Positions 37,689 to 46,807 of a stretch of DNA of 64,000 nucleotides are shown piece by piece; within the stretch, counting starts at the first letter, position 1, and every line of letters begins with the position of its first letter. A program made the position numbers and the translations under genes. Origin of the DNA: UBA1141 sp963665155 (lineage in GTDB: Bacteria > Chloroflexota > Dehalococcoidia > Lucifugimonadales > UBA3495); the NCBI GenBank assembly GCA_963665155.2, contig CAXXFI010000001.1, positions 930,001 to 994,000 on the forward strand, given 5' to 3'. A model generated the notes under the pieces. The model saw nothing but the letters and a program-made list of their open reading frames with translations, had not been told where the DNA came from and ran no database searches.

Positions 37689-38159
37689 ATGCCGAACCTC
37701 CCAGACGTTCCCCTAGACGGTTTATACGGTGACCTGATTCTCGATCACTACAGAAGTCCACGTAACCGCACTATCTTGGTGCAAGCCGACGTGAAAGGCG
37801 AAGAATTTAATCCTTTTTGCGGCGATCGCATAATCTTGCAGCTTAAATTGGATGATGATGGCCGGGTTGCTGAAGTTGGCGTTCAGTCCGAAGGGTGTTC
37901 CATTATTCAGGCAACGGCGTCACTGATGTCGGAAGCCATGACTGGTAAAAGACTGGAAGAATTGGCTGACTTGGCTGGGCAATTCCGGGACGTGATGAAC
38001 GGCAAAGTCGATGGCGAGAACCCAACTTTGAATCTGGGGCCCCTACAGTCCCTCACGGTGGTCCGGAAATTCCCGGTACGCATAAAGTGCGCCCTGCTCC
38101 CGTGGGTTGCGTTGGAAGAGGGTATCAAGGCCTATCTGTCCAGCCAATCCCAAGGTTAA
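37689..38159 (+). CDS. Second SufU/NifU-like protein
   Basis: A 156-residue paralogue of the preceding SufU. It keeps FNPFCGD (about 42), SEGCSIIQATASLM (about 68) and IKCALLPWVALEEG (about 132), but it has diverged strongly elsewhere. It may be a specialised scaffold or a duplicate under drift. The 254 bases before it hold no gene. It is the last gene before the serine-recombinase border of the accessory region. Confidence 0.85.
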   Translation: MPNLPDVPLDGLYGDLILDHYRSPRNRTILVQADVKGEEFNPFCGDRIILQLKLDDDGRVAEVGVQSEGCSIIQATASLMSEAMTGKRLEELADLAGQFRDVMNGKVDGENPTLNLGPLQSLTVVRKFPVRIKCALLPWVALEEGIKAYLSSQSQG

Positions 38160-38304
38160 CCACCGTCTTTGACACCGCCCCAGCACGGCCCTTCGTTCGC
38201 CCTGGGTTGAGCGTACTCCACCGACAACAATTTTAGCCTCGGGAATTGAGGTGTTGTCAATTGCAGATTGGATTGAGCGGCTGTCGAAGGCCGCTTGATT
38301 CATT

Positions 38305-39178
38305 TTATGGTGGAGACGGGGGAGGATACATTGGACGCAATCGATAAACGGCCTGGGGATCATCTAGAGGGACCGCCAACTCGATGCGTATAGATTTGCG
38401 ATTAATTGTGACACGTTGTAATGACAGCCGCAATAGCTGCTGACGCCCATCTTCATCCAGGTTGCTCAGGCTTGATTTAACGGCATTGCAAAATGCCCTT
38501 AGGTCTTTCCAATTTCGCTTGCGACTCGCCTCCTCTTGCTTCCGACCATCGAGGGCTTTTAGATTCTTCAGGATCACCTCTCATTGAGGAGAGATTTCGT
38601 AAATTTTCTTTTCAAGTTGCTCTCGGTCGAAATGTTCATTGCCGAAAAGGTCGAGGAACCGGTCGGTCGCCTTGTCCAGGCGCTTGAGTTCCGATTCCAG
38701 GCGTTTACCTTCCTGCTCCGAACTGTCGATTTTGGTTGTGGTTCGGAGGCGCTGGTACTCCGTATCTAGCTTCTGGGGGTCCTGTTTCTTCTCCGGGAAT
38801 AGGAATCCGCTGATTGCAAACGTAATATTGATATTCCTGACCGTGGCTGGTGTTGGTCATCCCGGAATACGCTCGACCACAGCTGCCGCATCTGACCAAA
38901 CCTCTCAAAAGGTAGGTGTGTCGGGTGTTGTTCCTGGGTGAGAAGTTGGAGTTAGCCTTTAATTGCTCTTGCGCCAGTTCCCACGTGGACCGTTCGATAA
39001 TTGCTGGCACTGGAATTGGTATCCACTCATCCTTGGGTCGGAGCCTCCTACGGCTCTTCGGGTTCTTACCGGTGGTCCGCTCACCATTTTTCTTCGGCCG
39101 CACGGGTTCCCGACGAATGAAATACATGACCCCGCAGTATAGTTCTTGTCCAAGCAGGTGGTTAGTTGACGCTACCAA
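38305..39178 (-). pseudogene. Serine recombinase, C-terminal half, broken
   Basis: Minus-strand remnant of a large serine recombinase. From 39178 downward it reads GVMYFIRREPVRPKK, WIPIPVPAIIERSTWELAQE and a zinc-ribbon YLLRGLVRCGSCGRAYSG. After about 38810 the frame shifts to a coiled-coil (EQEGKRLESELKRLDKATD). That frame meets a TGA just before 38577, then continues as ILKNLKALDGRKQ to LDEDGRQQLLRLSLQRVTI near the end. The N-terminal resolvase domain is missing. The last codons overlap the 17-bp att-like repeat. Confidence 0.85.
38308..38324. repeat. att-like direct repeat, left copy
   Basis: TGGTGGAGACGGGGGAG occurs here and again at 56578-56594 in the same orientation. Its reverse complement ends CCGTCTCCACCA, like the acceptor stem and CCA of a tRNA or tmRNA gene. 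It lies inside the last codons of the broken recombinase. In Dehalococcoides, related serine recombinases integrate islands at the 3' end of the tmRNA gene, which is the model for calling this an attachment-site relic. Confidence 0.55.
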
Positions 39179-39292
39179 TTTCCCTGAAGGGGTCTTTTCT
39201 TGTAAGCCGTGTTTATACCAGTATTACCAAACTTTGGGTTGACTCATGTTTAAGGTCGAATTGGATTAGATAGTCTTGACTGCGGGCCTGCA

Positions 39293-40411
39293 TTACTTGA
39301 ACTCTGGAATCACCTTGTCAGTGAGTATCCGGATGGTATTCATAACTACTTCGCGGGGGACCGATGATGTCCAGTTGACCTCGAACATAATCTCATCGGT
39401 GCTATATTGCTCCCGCAGCGCCTCAATTTTGTCGACCACCTCTTCCGCCGTGCCAAAGAGATTGACTTCAGCGGTGGCGTCGGGGCTGGCCGCGCCTGCG
39501 TCGGTGCTTCCTATGCCCATCCTGCCACTGAAATACCGCCTGGCGAGATTCATGAGTTCATTACTCTGGCGATCGGCCTTCTCTTTTGTGTCGGCCAATA
39601 GGGTGGGTATGCGGACCACGGTGGTCGGCTCGCCAGGATGCCCAGCGTCGATCCAGGCCTTTCGGTAGCTCTTCACGTCTTCCCGCAGGATCGCGGATCC
39701 CCGGATATTGTGGGTGGAGCTTCCCGCTCCGATGGCTATCTTGTAACCCATGGTCCCCATCGGAACAAAGCTCTCTTGGCTGTCCACGGGCAACAACATC
39801 GGAGGATAAGGCTTCTGATAGGGCTTCGGAATAGCGAGGTACGACTCGTAGAATGCAGGGTAGTTGTAGTACTTCCCCTCGAACCCGGAGAAGTGTTCCT
39901 CGGTCCATAGCTGCTTCATGACTTCCAGGAACTCAAAGAAGTAGTCCCGGCGCTCGTCAGAACCGCGAGAACGTGCTCCCGCGCCGTAGATGAACCGGCC
40001 GTGGCTGACCTGGTCAACTATGGAGACCTGTTCCGCAGTCTGGAAGGGGTCATCCAGCATCAGATTGTCAAATGCGTACTTCTCATGAGGGAACGCTCTT
40101 TCGGATAATTCCTCCCCTGCCAGCTTCATCAGTGGACGGTGGATGGACGACCCGATCTTGATATTCTTGGTGCGCTCAGCGATCACGGCGGCCAGCATGA
40201 GCACCTGAGGATCCATGCTCGCCTGCTTGGAAAAGTGGCCTCCCCCGAGCCAGATGTAGTCCCACCCCATCGCCTCCACGGCGTCGACCTGTTCGTAGTT
40301 CGCGGTGTAAGCCTGCGACTCGAGCAGTTCCCCGCCGCTATAAGCGGAATCCCAGGGAACCGTGCCACCGGCGTACAAGGCATTCCAAGTATCAAAAAGC
40401 CCAAAGTCCAT
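39293..40411 (-). CDS. Luciferase-like (LLM) flavin-dependent monooxygenase
   Basis: A 372-residue member of the bacterial luciferase-like superfamily, which uses FMNH2 or F420 to oxidise organic compounds. It opens MDFGLFDTWNALYAGG and has ALEAMGWDYIWLGGGHF-type first strands, HRPLMKLAGEELSERAFPHEKYAF, and the conserved GRFIYGAGARSRGSDE. ATG 40411 with GGGAGG upstream is used; the frame is open to 40756 only because it reads through a relic ATPase gene. Substrate is not readable. Confidence 0.85.
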   Translation of the reverse strand: MDFGLFDTWNALYAGGTVPWDSAYSGGELLESQAYTANYEQVDAVEAMGWDYIWLGGGHFSKQASMDPQVLMLAAVIAERTKNIKIGSSIHRPLMKLAGEELSERAFPHEKYAFDNLMLDDPFQTAEQVSIVDQVSHGRFIYGAGARSRGSDERRDYFFEFLEVMKQLWTEEHFSGFEGKYYNYPAFYESYLAIPKPYQKPYPPMLLPVDSQESFVPMGTMGYKIAIGAGSSTHNIRGSAILREDVKSYRKAWIDAGHPGEPTTVVRIPTLLADTKEKADRQSNELMNLARRYFSGRMGIGSTDAGAASPDATAEVNLFGTAEEVVDKIEALREQYSTDEIMFEVNWTSSVPREVVMNTIRILTDKVIPEFK

Positions 40412-40756
40412 GATTGCGCCTCCCTGCTTGCTTGGTGGCACAAGTTTACCACCAATGACAGATTCTGCCACAAGATACTTGATTATACTATCGCGGTCCA
40501 GGTTGTCAGAACACCCCCTTAGGTTGTTCACCATCTGTTTGACAAAGCCCGTATAATATAACTTCATTCGTTCCAGGATGGCGGTTTTCCCGGTGCCTGA
40601 TCGGCCTATGATTCCCGAACAAGGACCTCGGATGTTTCGAATGATTCGGTAAAATGAAGTCGGGAGGAAGCAATTGGCGAGCAGTGGGTCCACTTCTGCT
40701 GCGGCCATTCCGAAAATGGTTCCTGGGCCAAATCGAAATGTCTGTTTCCTAACCAA
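40412..40756 (-). pseudogene. N-terminal fragment of an ORC/CDC6-like AAA ATPase
   Basis: Reads IFGMAAAEVDPLLANCFLPT followed by GIIGRSGTGKTAILERMKL, a Walker A region resembling the N-terminus of bacterial ORC-CDC6-like ATPases. The similarity stops at about 40500, and the frame then runs in phase into the flavin monooxygenase. No Walker B or later domains follow. Probably a gene cut by rearrangement. As a functional fusion it is unlikely, because the monooxygenase has its own ribosome binding site. Confidence 0.55.
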
Positions 40757-41534
40757 GAAATACTTCTGTGTTAGAAGGGTCGAAAGTTTTTAGAATAGTT
40801 TGGATGCCCTATCGTGATGTCGTCGATTTCCTCTTTCAAATAGTGTAATACATCGGGCAACCTAATACCGCATCGGAACAGTCACATATCGGATTCGATT
40901 TGTTTCCAGACTGGTATTGGTCGTTCGAAGTCCTTCCTGTGATTGGGTGCCCAAGAACTTGTAAATCTCCGACACTCTCAAGGTAAGACAACGTGGTCCA
41001 AAGGACTTCCTTTTGACCGGTGTCGTAGCGTGTCTGGTTTGCTAGGAGTTGGGCTCTGAAATCTCATCCCCATTTTACCCACCTTCTTCTTCATCCCCCA
41101 ACGTCCCGCACCTGTAGGATGATGCCGAATTCCAGAGTCAAGGATCTTCCTACCTTACCCTACAAACACTGTCTCTCTGTGCTGATTGTAGTTAGTTGAA
41201 TGCCGTCTCAAAATGGTACCGGTAAATCGGACCAATACTCAGCCTCAAATCCCCCGTCCCCAATCAGTCCCTTAACCGCCTGAGGATCAAACACGCGGAT
41301 TAGGTTGGACCGTTTAAGCAAGGGTTTCTGCGGAGATGGGCCATTAGGCGGTCGGTAGGTCGATTTTCGCTGAAAGTACGATTCAGCCCAGACTGCAGAA
41401 TAAATCCCGATGCGGGTTGGTGATATTTAGCGGGTAAAGAGCCTGCTTGTATCCCATGGCTACGTGAGGACTTTGAACAGTGCCTGCAACTTACTCTCCA
41501 CTTCTTCCGAGCTGAACCCCGAGTATATGCCAGC
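40757..41534. other. Degenerate intergenic region
   Basis: About 780 bases in which no frame gives a recognisable protein. It lies between an ATPase fragment and an integrase tail, so it is probably made of decayed mobile-element sequence. A weak extension of the integrase frame can be followed back to about 41470. Confidence 0.4.
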
Positions 41535-41654
41535 GTGCCCATCACCCTTGACACTTATTCCCGCGTGATCCCGGGCCTTCAGAAAGAGGCGGCATGGAAG
41601 TTAGAAGAAGCCATTCTCAAGGCCGGAAACTGTCAAGAGGCCGACGGGCTTTAA
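41535..41654 (+). pseudogene. C-terminal tail of a tyrosine recombinase (integrase)
   Basis: The frame reads VPITLDTYSRVIPGLQKEAA and WKLEEAIL, ending at TAA 41652-41654. TLDTYSxVIPGLQxEAA is the very end of phage-type tyrosine integrases and contains the catalytic tyrosine. The rest of the protein is missing. Its stop lies 83 bases before a tRNA-Thr 3' fragment, the classic position of an integrase next to its attachment site. Confidence 0.7.
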
Positions 41655-41737
41655 AGTGTATGTTAGCAACATTTCAGCATTCGCAAAAAAACCAAAGGCC
41701 TTGATGGATTTCGGGGGCCTAATTCATACTTAAGAAA

Positions 41738-41782
41738 TGGAGCGTGAGGGGAGTCGAACCCTTGACCTGCGGTTTACGAAAC
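41738..41782 (-). other. 3' fragment of a tRNA-Thr(CGT)-like gene
   Basis: On the minus strand this reads from a TTTCGTAAA anticodon loop (anticodon CGT), through the variable region and a T-arm with GGTTCGACTC, to an acceptor end ACGCTCCA. No matching 5' half with GGAGCGT is present upstream on that strand, so it is not a working tRNA. It fits an attachment-site copy of the 3' end left by an integrase. Confidence 0.65.
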
Positions 41783-42070
41783 GGATTAGGTGGCGTCTCG
41801 GTAGTATCTGGGACGGTTTAAAACTACACTGAGTCGAGGTCCCACTGGAGATCCCATATCTAGAACGTCGGCGCTCTGTCGCCAATCTGTCATCGGAACT
41901 CCACGGTTGGTGATCACGTTTGTGATCACCGGCGTTCCACCGGGCCCTCGAACGGCTACGCAGAGCTACAGGTCAGTGCTTCCATACCATGGCCATTAAG
42001 CCTAAGCCTAGTTTGAGGGGGTCGAGGAACTGAAGGGGGAGTAGCAATTGCACTGATTGCCACCCTTCGC
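41783..42070. other. Non-coding stretch before the ferredoxin gene end
   Basis: No protein-like frame is seen. It contains one short perfect palindrome-like element, TTGGTGATCACGTTTGTGATCACC (about 41909-41931), with GTGATCAC repeated twice, possibly a hairpin or protein site. Confidence 0.3.
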
Positions 42071-42307
42071 CTAAAAGAACTCGCGGTTCTTTCGGATGAA
42101 CCCTCGCTGGTTGGCGGGCACCTTGAACTCGTCGAAGATTGCATTAACCGGGCAAGTCGGCTCGCAGTAAGAGCAGTTGATGCATGTCTTGGGGTCAATG
42201 AAGTATATCTCCTCATCGGCAGTAGTAGAAATACAATTCACCGGGCAGACTTCTAAACAAGCCGCGTCCTTGACCCCGATGCACGGCTCTGTAATCACAT
42301 AGGGCAT
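42071..42307 (-). CDS. 7Fe/8Fe ferredoxin
   Basis: A 78-residue ferredoxin starting at ATG 42307. It carries two cluster motifs: CIGVKDAACLEVCPVNCI (a [3Fe-4S]/[4Fe-4S]-type set with long spacing) and CINCSYCEPTCPVNAI (a standard CxxCxxCxxxCP set). The C-terminal helix FKVPANQRGFIRKNREFF is typical of bacterial low-potential ferredoxins. It may give electrons to one of the flavin monooxygenases nearby, but that is inferred from position only. Confidence 0.88.
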   Translation of the reverse strand: MPYVITEPCIGVKDAACLEVCPVNCISTTADEEIYFIDPKTCINCSYCEPTCPVNAIFDEFKVPANQRGFIRKNREFF

Positions 42308-42378
42308 AGTTTCCTCTTGATCCACGGATCAGAGAGTGGCAGTATGACCTGGATTCTTTCAAGGTTTAGAGTAGTTTA

Positions 42379-42978
42379 TCACGTCGCGGTTATTTTCCCG
42401 ACCAAGTCTTTCAACATGTTTGTGGTCCGGGCCACCGAACGTTCTTCATCTTCGTCTACCGGGAAGATTGAGGCGAGAAAATCCGTGACCCCCGCGTCAG
42501 CATAGGTCCGTAATTGTTCCTCAACTTCCGATTCGTTGCCAATTATGGCCACTTTCGAAGGCCCTTTAACACCTTCTATGTCCAACATTCTCCGGTAATT
42601 GGTGAGTTGCCCATACCGCTCATAAATCTTGGCGGCCTGTTCTCTCCCTCCTTGAGAGTCATCAGTCACTGCGACGGGCATCCCAACACAAACCCGAGGG
42701 GAAGGCTTATTTACAGCCTCAGCCCCGGCACTAATCCGAGGCACGACGTGAGTCTCAATAGTCTTTGGTCCAGCCATCCAGGTAAAAGTGCCATCGGCTT
42801 GCTCACCAGCAATCCGCAACATCCTCGGCGCAAGGGCGGCAATAACCAATGGGACATGCGTAGCTCCTGGCACCTCGAATTGGCGCTTTACGTTGGCGTT
42901 GGTGGACGAATACGGCTCTTTCTCCGGCGACTTGCGGTCATTGACTACCTGAACTACTACTCCCGGGTCAGACAGTTA
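42379..42978 (-). pseudogene. LLM flavin-dependent oxidoreductase, C-terminal half only
   Basis: The frame is open from a stop near 42981 and reads VVVQVVNDRKSPEKEPYSST, VPLVIAALAPRMLRIAGEQA and DGTFTWMAGPKTIETHVVPR, the C-terminal half of an F420-dependent luciferase-like enzyme. The N-terminal 140 or so residues are absent. The break coincides with the stop of the GMC oxidoreductase on the same strand (42993), so a recombination joined the two. A shorter protein could start at GTG 42873, but it would lack the cofactor-binding half. Confidence 0.8.
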
Positions 42979-42992
42979 GCAAGCCGACGAGC

Positions 42993-44542
42993 CTACTTCC
43001 CTTCCTTGATGAGATCCGAGACCTTCTCGCCAATCATGATGGTTGTCGCGTTGGTGTTGGCCCGGATACAGTCCGGCATGATCGAAGCGTCGGCAACCCT
43101 CAGCCCTTCAACCCCCTTGACCTTCAGGTACTGGTCGACCACGGTCATGGGGTCGGAGTCCGGGCCCATCTTGCGGGTACCGGAAATGTGGTGGGAGGTG
43201 CCGGAATTTCGCCGCAGCCAATCGTTTAGCGTCTCGTCCGAGACCAAGTCGTCGTCGGTGGGGATGACCCGATCCAGCAGGATGTCGGAAAAGGCCGGAT
43301 CGTCGCCCATACGAACGGCCAAACGGACGGCCTCGCGCATGCGGCGCAGGTCCTCCTCATCCTGGTAGTAATTGTAATTGAGGGCCGGCTGCACATGCGG
43401 GTCGGTGGACTGGAGCTTGAGCTCGCCCTTGCCCAGCGCCAACTGTAGGCTGGCGCTCAGGCCAATGTAGTTGGCATCGTCGTCGATCTCGATCTGGGCT
43501 GGCCGGTGCTCGCTGGTCATCAACATGGGACTCAGTTGCATGTCGTTACGTAACGGCGAGCCCTCGACAGTATAGCGCAGGCCGACTTGCGTTGCCGCTG
43601 CCTGCACGTCGGGTATCTCGCCGGTGGCGTAGTAGAGGACCGCCGCCGACGGGTGGTCGCGCAAGTTCTGGCCGACACCGGGCAGGTCTTGGACCACGTC
43701 GATGCCGAAGCTCCTCAGGTGCTCGGCAGGCCCGATGCCCGATATCATCAACAGTTGGGGTGACGCCACGGCACCGCTGCTCACCACGATCTGGTCGCCC
43801 TCGACGGTGAAGACTTCTCCGGCGCTTTCCACCTCGACACCCACTGTGCGCGCTTGCCTTGAAAGATAATGCGCCGAGCGGTGACGTTGCTCCTGATGGT
43901 GAAGTTAAGCCGGTGCCTGGCGGTGTCCAGGTAATTAATGGCCATGCTCATGCGGATGCCGTCAATGTTGTTGCGGGCCCTAGGCGAAACCCCAGTGGAC
44001 TCGGGATGGTTCATGTCCTCATCGATGGAGTAGCCCTCAGAGACGCAGGCCTTCTCAAAGGCGAGGTTGTGCGGCAGCCATTCGCTGCGGGGAGAGCGCC
44101 GTACGGGGACCGGTCCGCTGTTCCCGTGGAAATCGCCGCCACCAAAGTCCAGGTCGGTTTCGAGCTTGTTGAAGTAGGGAAGGACCTTGGTGAAGCTCCA
44201 TTCATCGTTGCCCCATTCGGCCCAGCGGTCGTAGTCCTCGGGGATTCCCCTGAAAAGCACCTGGCCGTTGATGGCGCTAGAGCCGCCGGTGGCTTTAGCT
44301 CTGGGAATGGTGAGGTTGGGCTGTTCTGGGGTCAGCTGGGCCGTATAGTCCCAGTTATGCGGCCCGTAAGCGGAGAGCCAAACATTGTTGCCCATTTTGA
44401 GGTCTTCAGGCAGGTGTTCGAAGTCCGGGTAGTCGGGCCCGGCCTCCAAGAGCAGGACCGACCGTTCTGGATCCTCGGAAAGCCTGGCAGCGATGGTGCA
44501 TCTTGCCGAGCCGCCTCCCACTACTATCACGTCGTACTTCAT
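42993..44542 (-). pseudogene. GMC oxidoreductase (choline dehydrogenase-like), frameshifted
   Basis: Together two frames make a full-length GMC flavoprotein of about 510 residues. The first (44542 down to about 43846) starts MKYDVIVVGGGSARCTIAARL, with the FAD loop GGGSAR where GGGSAG is usual, and continues ATGGSSAINGQVLFRG. The second (from about 43844) has VVSSGAVASPQLLMISGIG and the C-terminal GTSHHISGTRKMGPDSDP with the catalytic histidine. One base is missing or added near 43846. Unless this is a sequencing error the gene is dead. Confidence 0.85.
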
Positions 44543-44846
44543 CGGTTAACCTCCGTCGCCTCTAAGCAATATCAAATCCCAAATGGTCACCAAGAGTTTA
44601 GCCACGCAAATAATATTACGCAAGGCCGTGGCGCGCAAAGGGGTGTCTGGGCACCTCTCACATGGATTTGGGCCAATATCGGAAAGCCCTCAGAGCTTAG
44701 ATAGCGGGATACGACTAGACCCAAATAAAGTTATCAAAACAACCGGAGTGTTGTTTCGACTTATCTGGAACGCCCCGAACCCGGTCTTTCAACCTCGTCA
44801 TCTGGGCCTAAAGTCATGTTTCCTCCTGGGAGTCGGTGGCTTACTT
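44543..44846. other. Intergenic region, no gene seen
   Basis: No supported protein or RNA. It would hold the promoter of the GMC oxidoreductase gene. Confidence 0.35.
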
Positions 44847-45956
44847 CTAGGACGACTTCCGCTGTCGATGAGGCCCACTCCCCCCAACCAGTACCCACTG
44901 TCCAAATGGAAGCAGCCGACTCAATTGGTTGCTGCGCTCGGTCATGTTGAGGATATCCAAACAGTACAAATTAGGAAGCGAATTCCTGCCTCCAGATCGA
45001 AGCAACCGGGACACCGATCGGTCAAAACGGCGTCCAGCCCTCGCTAGCCAGGCCATGAACGCCCACACCCGGAATGTTCTTGAATTGGGGCCATCAGTCA
45101 TAGAAGCGTAAATCTCCCAGAATCCTACTGTCGTGTACAGATTGTGAGCATCTCGTATGAAATTGAAGGCCCGGCTGGAGCCGTGCAGCAGCTGATGCCC
45201 ACTGCTGGCTTTAGAGGCGTGAAGTGAACGCCAACCGGCTTCGGAGTTGGGAATAGCAAAAATATACGAACCCCCGCTTCGGAACAACGGTTTCGCCGTT
45301 CCCGTCCATTCGTCATAGCCGGTATTGAGGATGTGCTCTGCTCGCTCTAGTCCGTTGGCTTCCAGCCAAGAACCCATGAAATCCGGTTCAGCCGAAAATA
45401 TAGGCCGTATTGGCATGTGGATACCGTCGAAGTAACTCAGCCGCTCTTTCACGTATTCAAACGCGTCTTCTGGTCCAGGGCGATAGGCATGGACCGCCAG
45501 TTCGTCGACCAATTCCGCGAGCGCTTCGGCTTCATCCTGAGTAATCCAACCGACGTATGCAGACACCCGAAACGGACGGCCAAGTCACGAAGCAGCCAAT
45601 TTCGCCGACCGCAACCGGTCTAGCGCACCCGCAAAGTCACGCGGGGACTCATTCCACCATTCGTACTCCGGAGAACGACGTTTCGGAGCTCGCTTCGGTA
45701 CTGTTTTCAAAGGCCGTAATTTGGCCGATTTGGTTCTGGGCGCTAAACGCCGCATGCACCCCTTTTATTTCGTACTCCGTGCGAAGTGTCCGGACAGCGT
45801 CAGCTTGGTCCACTTAACGACCAGGCGAGTCAAGAATCCTGTGAAGTTCATATAGGAATATTTCGTCGAAACCTTTGGTTCGACAGAGCTCGCCAAGAGA
45901 GGCGACCTCTCGTGGGTCGAAACATTTCAGATACAGTCTGGAGCCCGCCGTTCTAG
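44847..45956 (-). pseudogene. Unrecognised protein with multiple breaks
   Basis: On the minus strand, protein-like sequence runs from about 45950 down: LYLKCFDPREVASLGELCRT, a TAA near 45815, then ADAVRTLRTEYEIKGVHAAF, a TAG near 45650, a frame change, then WITQDEAEALAELVDELAV, HAYRPGPEDAFEYVKERLS, down to about 45130, after which it looks random. The alternating strands and helices suggest a TIM-barrel protein, perhaps glycoside-hydrolase-like, but I do not recognise it. Confidence 0.5.
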
Positions 45957-45958
45957 GC

Positions 45959-46306
45959 CTATCTGCGCGAACCCGAAGACCTCAAGAAATACCAACCCGA
46001 TGCGAAGTAGGCTATAGCGATTGTAGCCGAAAATACCGCAATGACAATCAGCGCGTTGTTTGAACCCATATCGGACCAGTATTCCCAGCCTAAAGCGAGC
46101 GATATCAATAATGCCATTGAGGTAAGGAAGAGAATCAACTCTCGTCTATGGAGCGTCCAAACTGATATACGAACGGCCAGGGCACCGGCGCTGAACAAAC
46201 TAACTTGAGTCAACACTTGAAATCCGTATTCCCGCCACTGGTCTGCATCTTGCAAAATACCCGTGGCTAACGCGTAGACGAGAATCGAGCTAGCTCCAAG
46301 ATGCAC
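45959..46306 (-). CDS. Small hypothetical membrane protein
   Basis: A 115-residue protein from GTG 46306 with three or four hydrophobic segments (about 4-16, 29-45, 58-72 and 84-105) and few charges, so it is probably in the membrane. I do not recognise the family. The frame stays open upstream (APIVRWANL) without a better start, so the N-terminus may be lost. It lies among decayed genes and could itself be a remnant. Confidence 0.45.
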   Translation of the reverse strand: MHLGASSILVYALATGILQDADQWREYGFQVLTQVSLFSAGALAVRISVWTLHRRELILFLTSMALLISLALGWEYWSDMGSNNALIVIAVFSATIAIAYFASGWYFLRSSGSRR

Positions 46307-46419
46307 CAGATTGGCCCAACGGACAATCGGGGCGCTACAGAGCCAATTTTACCGAAGGAGCCTAAATCGACTATGGGCAACGGTGAGTTCTCCTTCGCAC
46401 CGAGGCGACGCGGCTTCTA

Positions 46420-46599
46420 CTATTTCTTCCTGAGTTTCAGGAAAGCCAAGACAGATAGGAAGACGATACCGACGCCAACCAGAATTTTAGGGAATGCCCC
46501 GCTAGGACTCTTGCGATTGCGGCTAGGAGGATTTAGGCATTCTGAGCATGTACATGCTGGAGGATGTTTCCCGTAATACCAATTAGGTCGTCCACTCAT
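46420..46599 (-). CDS. Small membrane protein with HPPACTCSEC motif
   Basis: A 59-residue protein from ATG 46599 with a strong AAGGAGGA ribosome binding site about ten bases upstream. The N-terminal half has HPPACTCSEC (about 12-21), a CxCxxC metal-binding-type motif that I recall in many Chloroflexota proteins. The C-terminal half is one membrane helix (about 38-55, ILVGVGIVFLSVLAFL) followed by a basic tail. Good start signals and the motif make it a real gene despite its size; function unknown. Confidence 0.6.
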   Translation of the reverse strand: MSGRPNWYYGKHPPACTCSECLNPPSRNRKSPSGAFPKILVGVGIVFLSVLAFLKLRKK

Positions 46600-46641
46600 C
46601 GGGCGAATCCTCCTTTACAATCACATTCCAGGCTCCGTGTG

Positions 46642-46698
46642 GCGGCACTGAATTTAACACCCTACACAGCAAGGTTACAGTAGCTCAGTCAGTGCCGC
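46642..46698. repeat. Inverted repeat near the small membrane gene
   Basis: GCGGCACTGA (46642-46651) is repeated in inverted form TCAGTGCCGC (46689-46698) with 37 bases between. It may be a hairpin or a mobile-element end. No protein is seen between 46600 and 46807. Confidence 0.4.
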
Positions 46699-46807
46699 AG
46701 AAACCACATCTGGACGCTAAACTGGCAGGTCGTGACCAGCACCCGCAACGATTCGGCGAGCCACAAGTCCAGGGAATGTGCAATCCTGCAAGTAGTGGAC
46801 TGCTTTT

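Noticed and set aside
46301..46576. Plus-strand 91-residue frame
   Set aside because: It is antisense to the small HPPACTCSEC gene, which has far better start signals.
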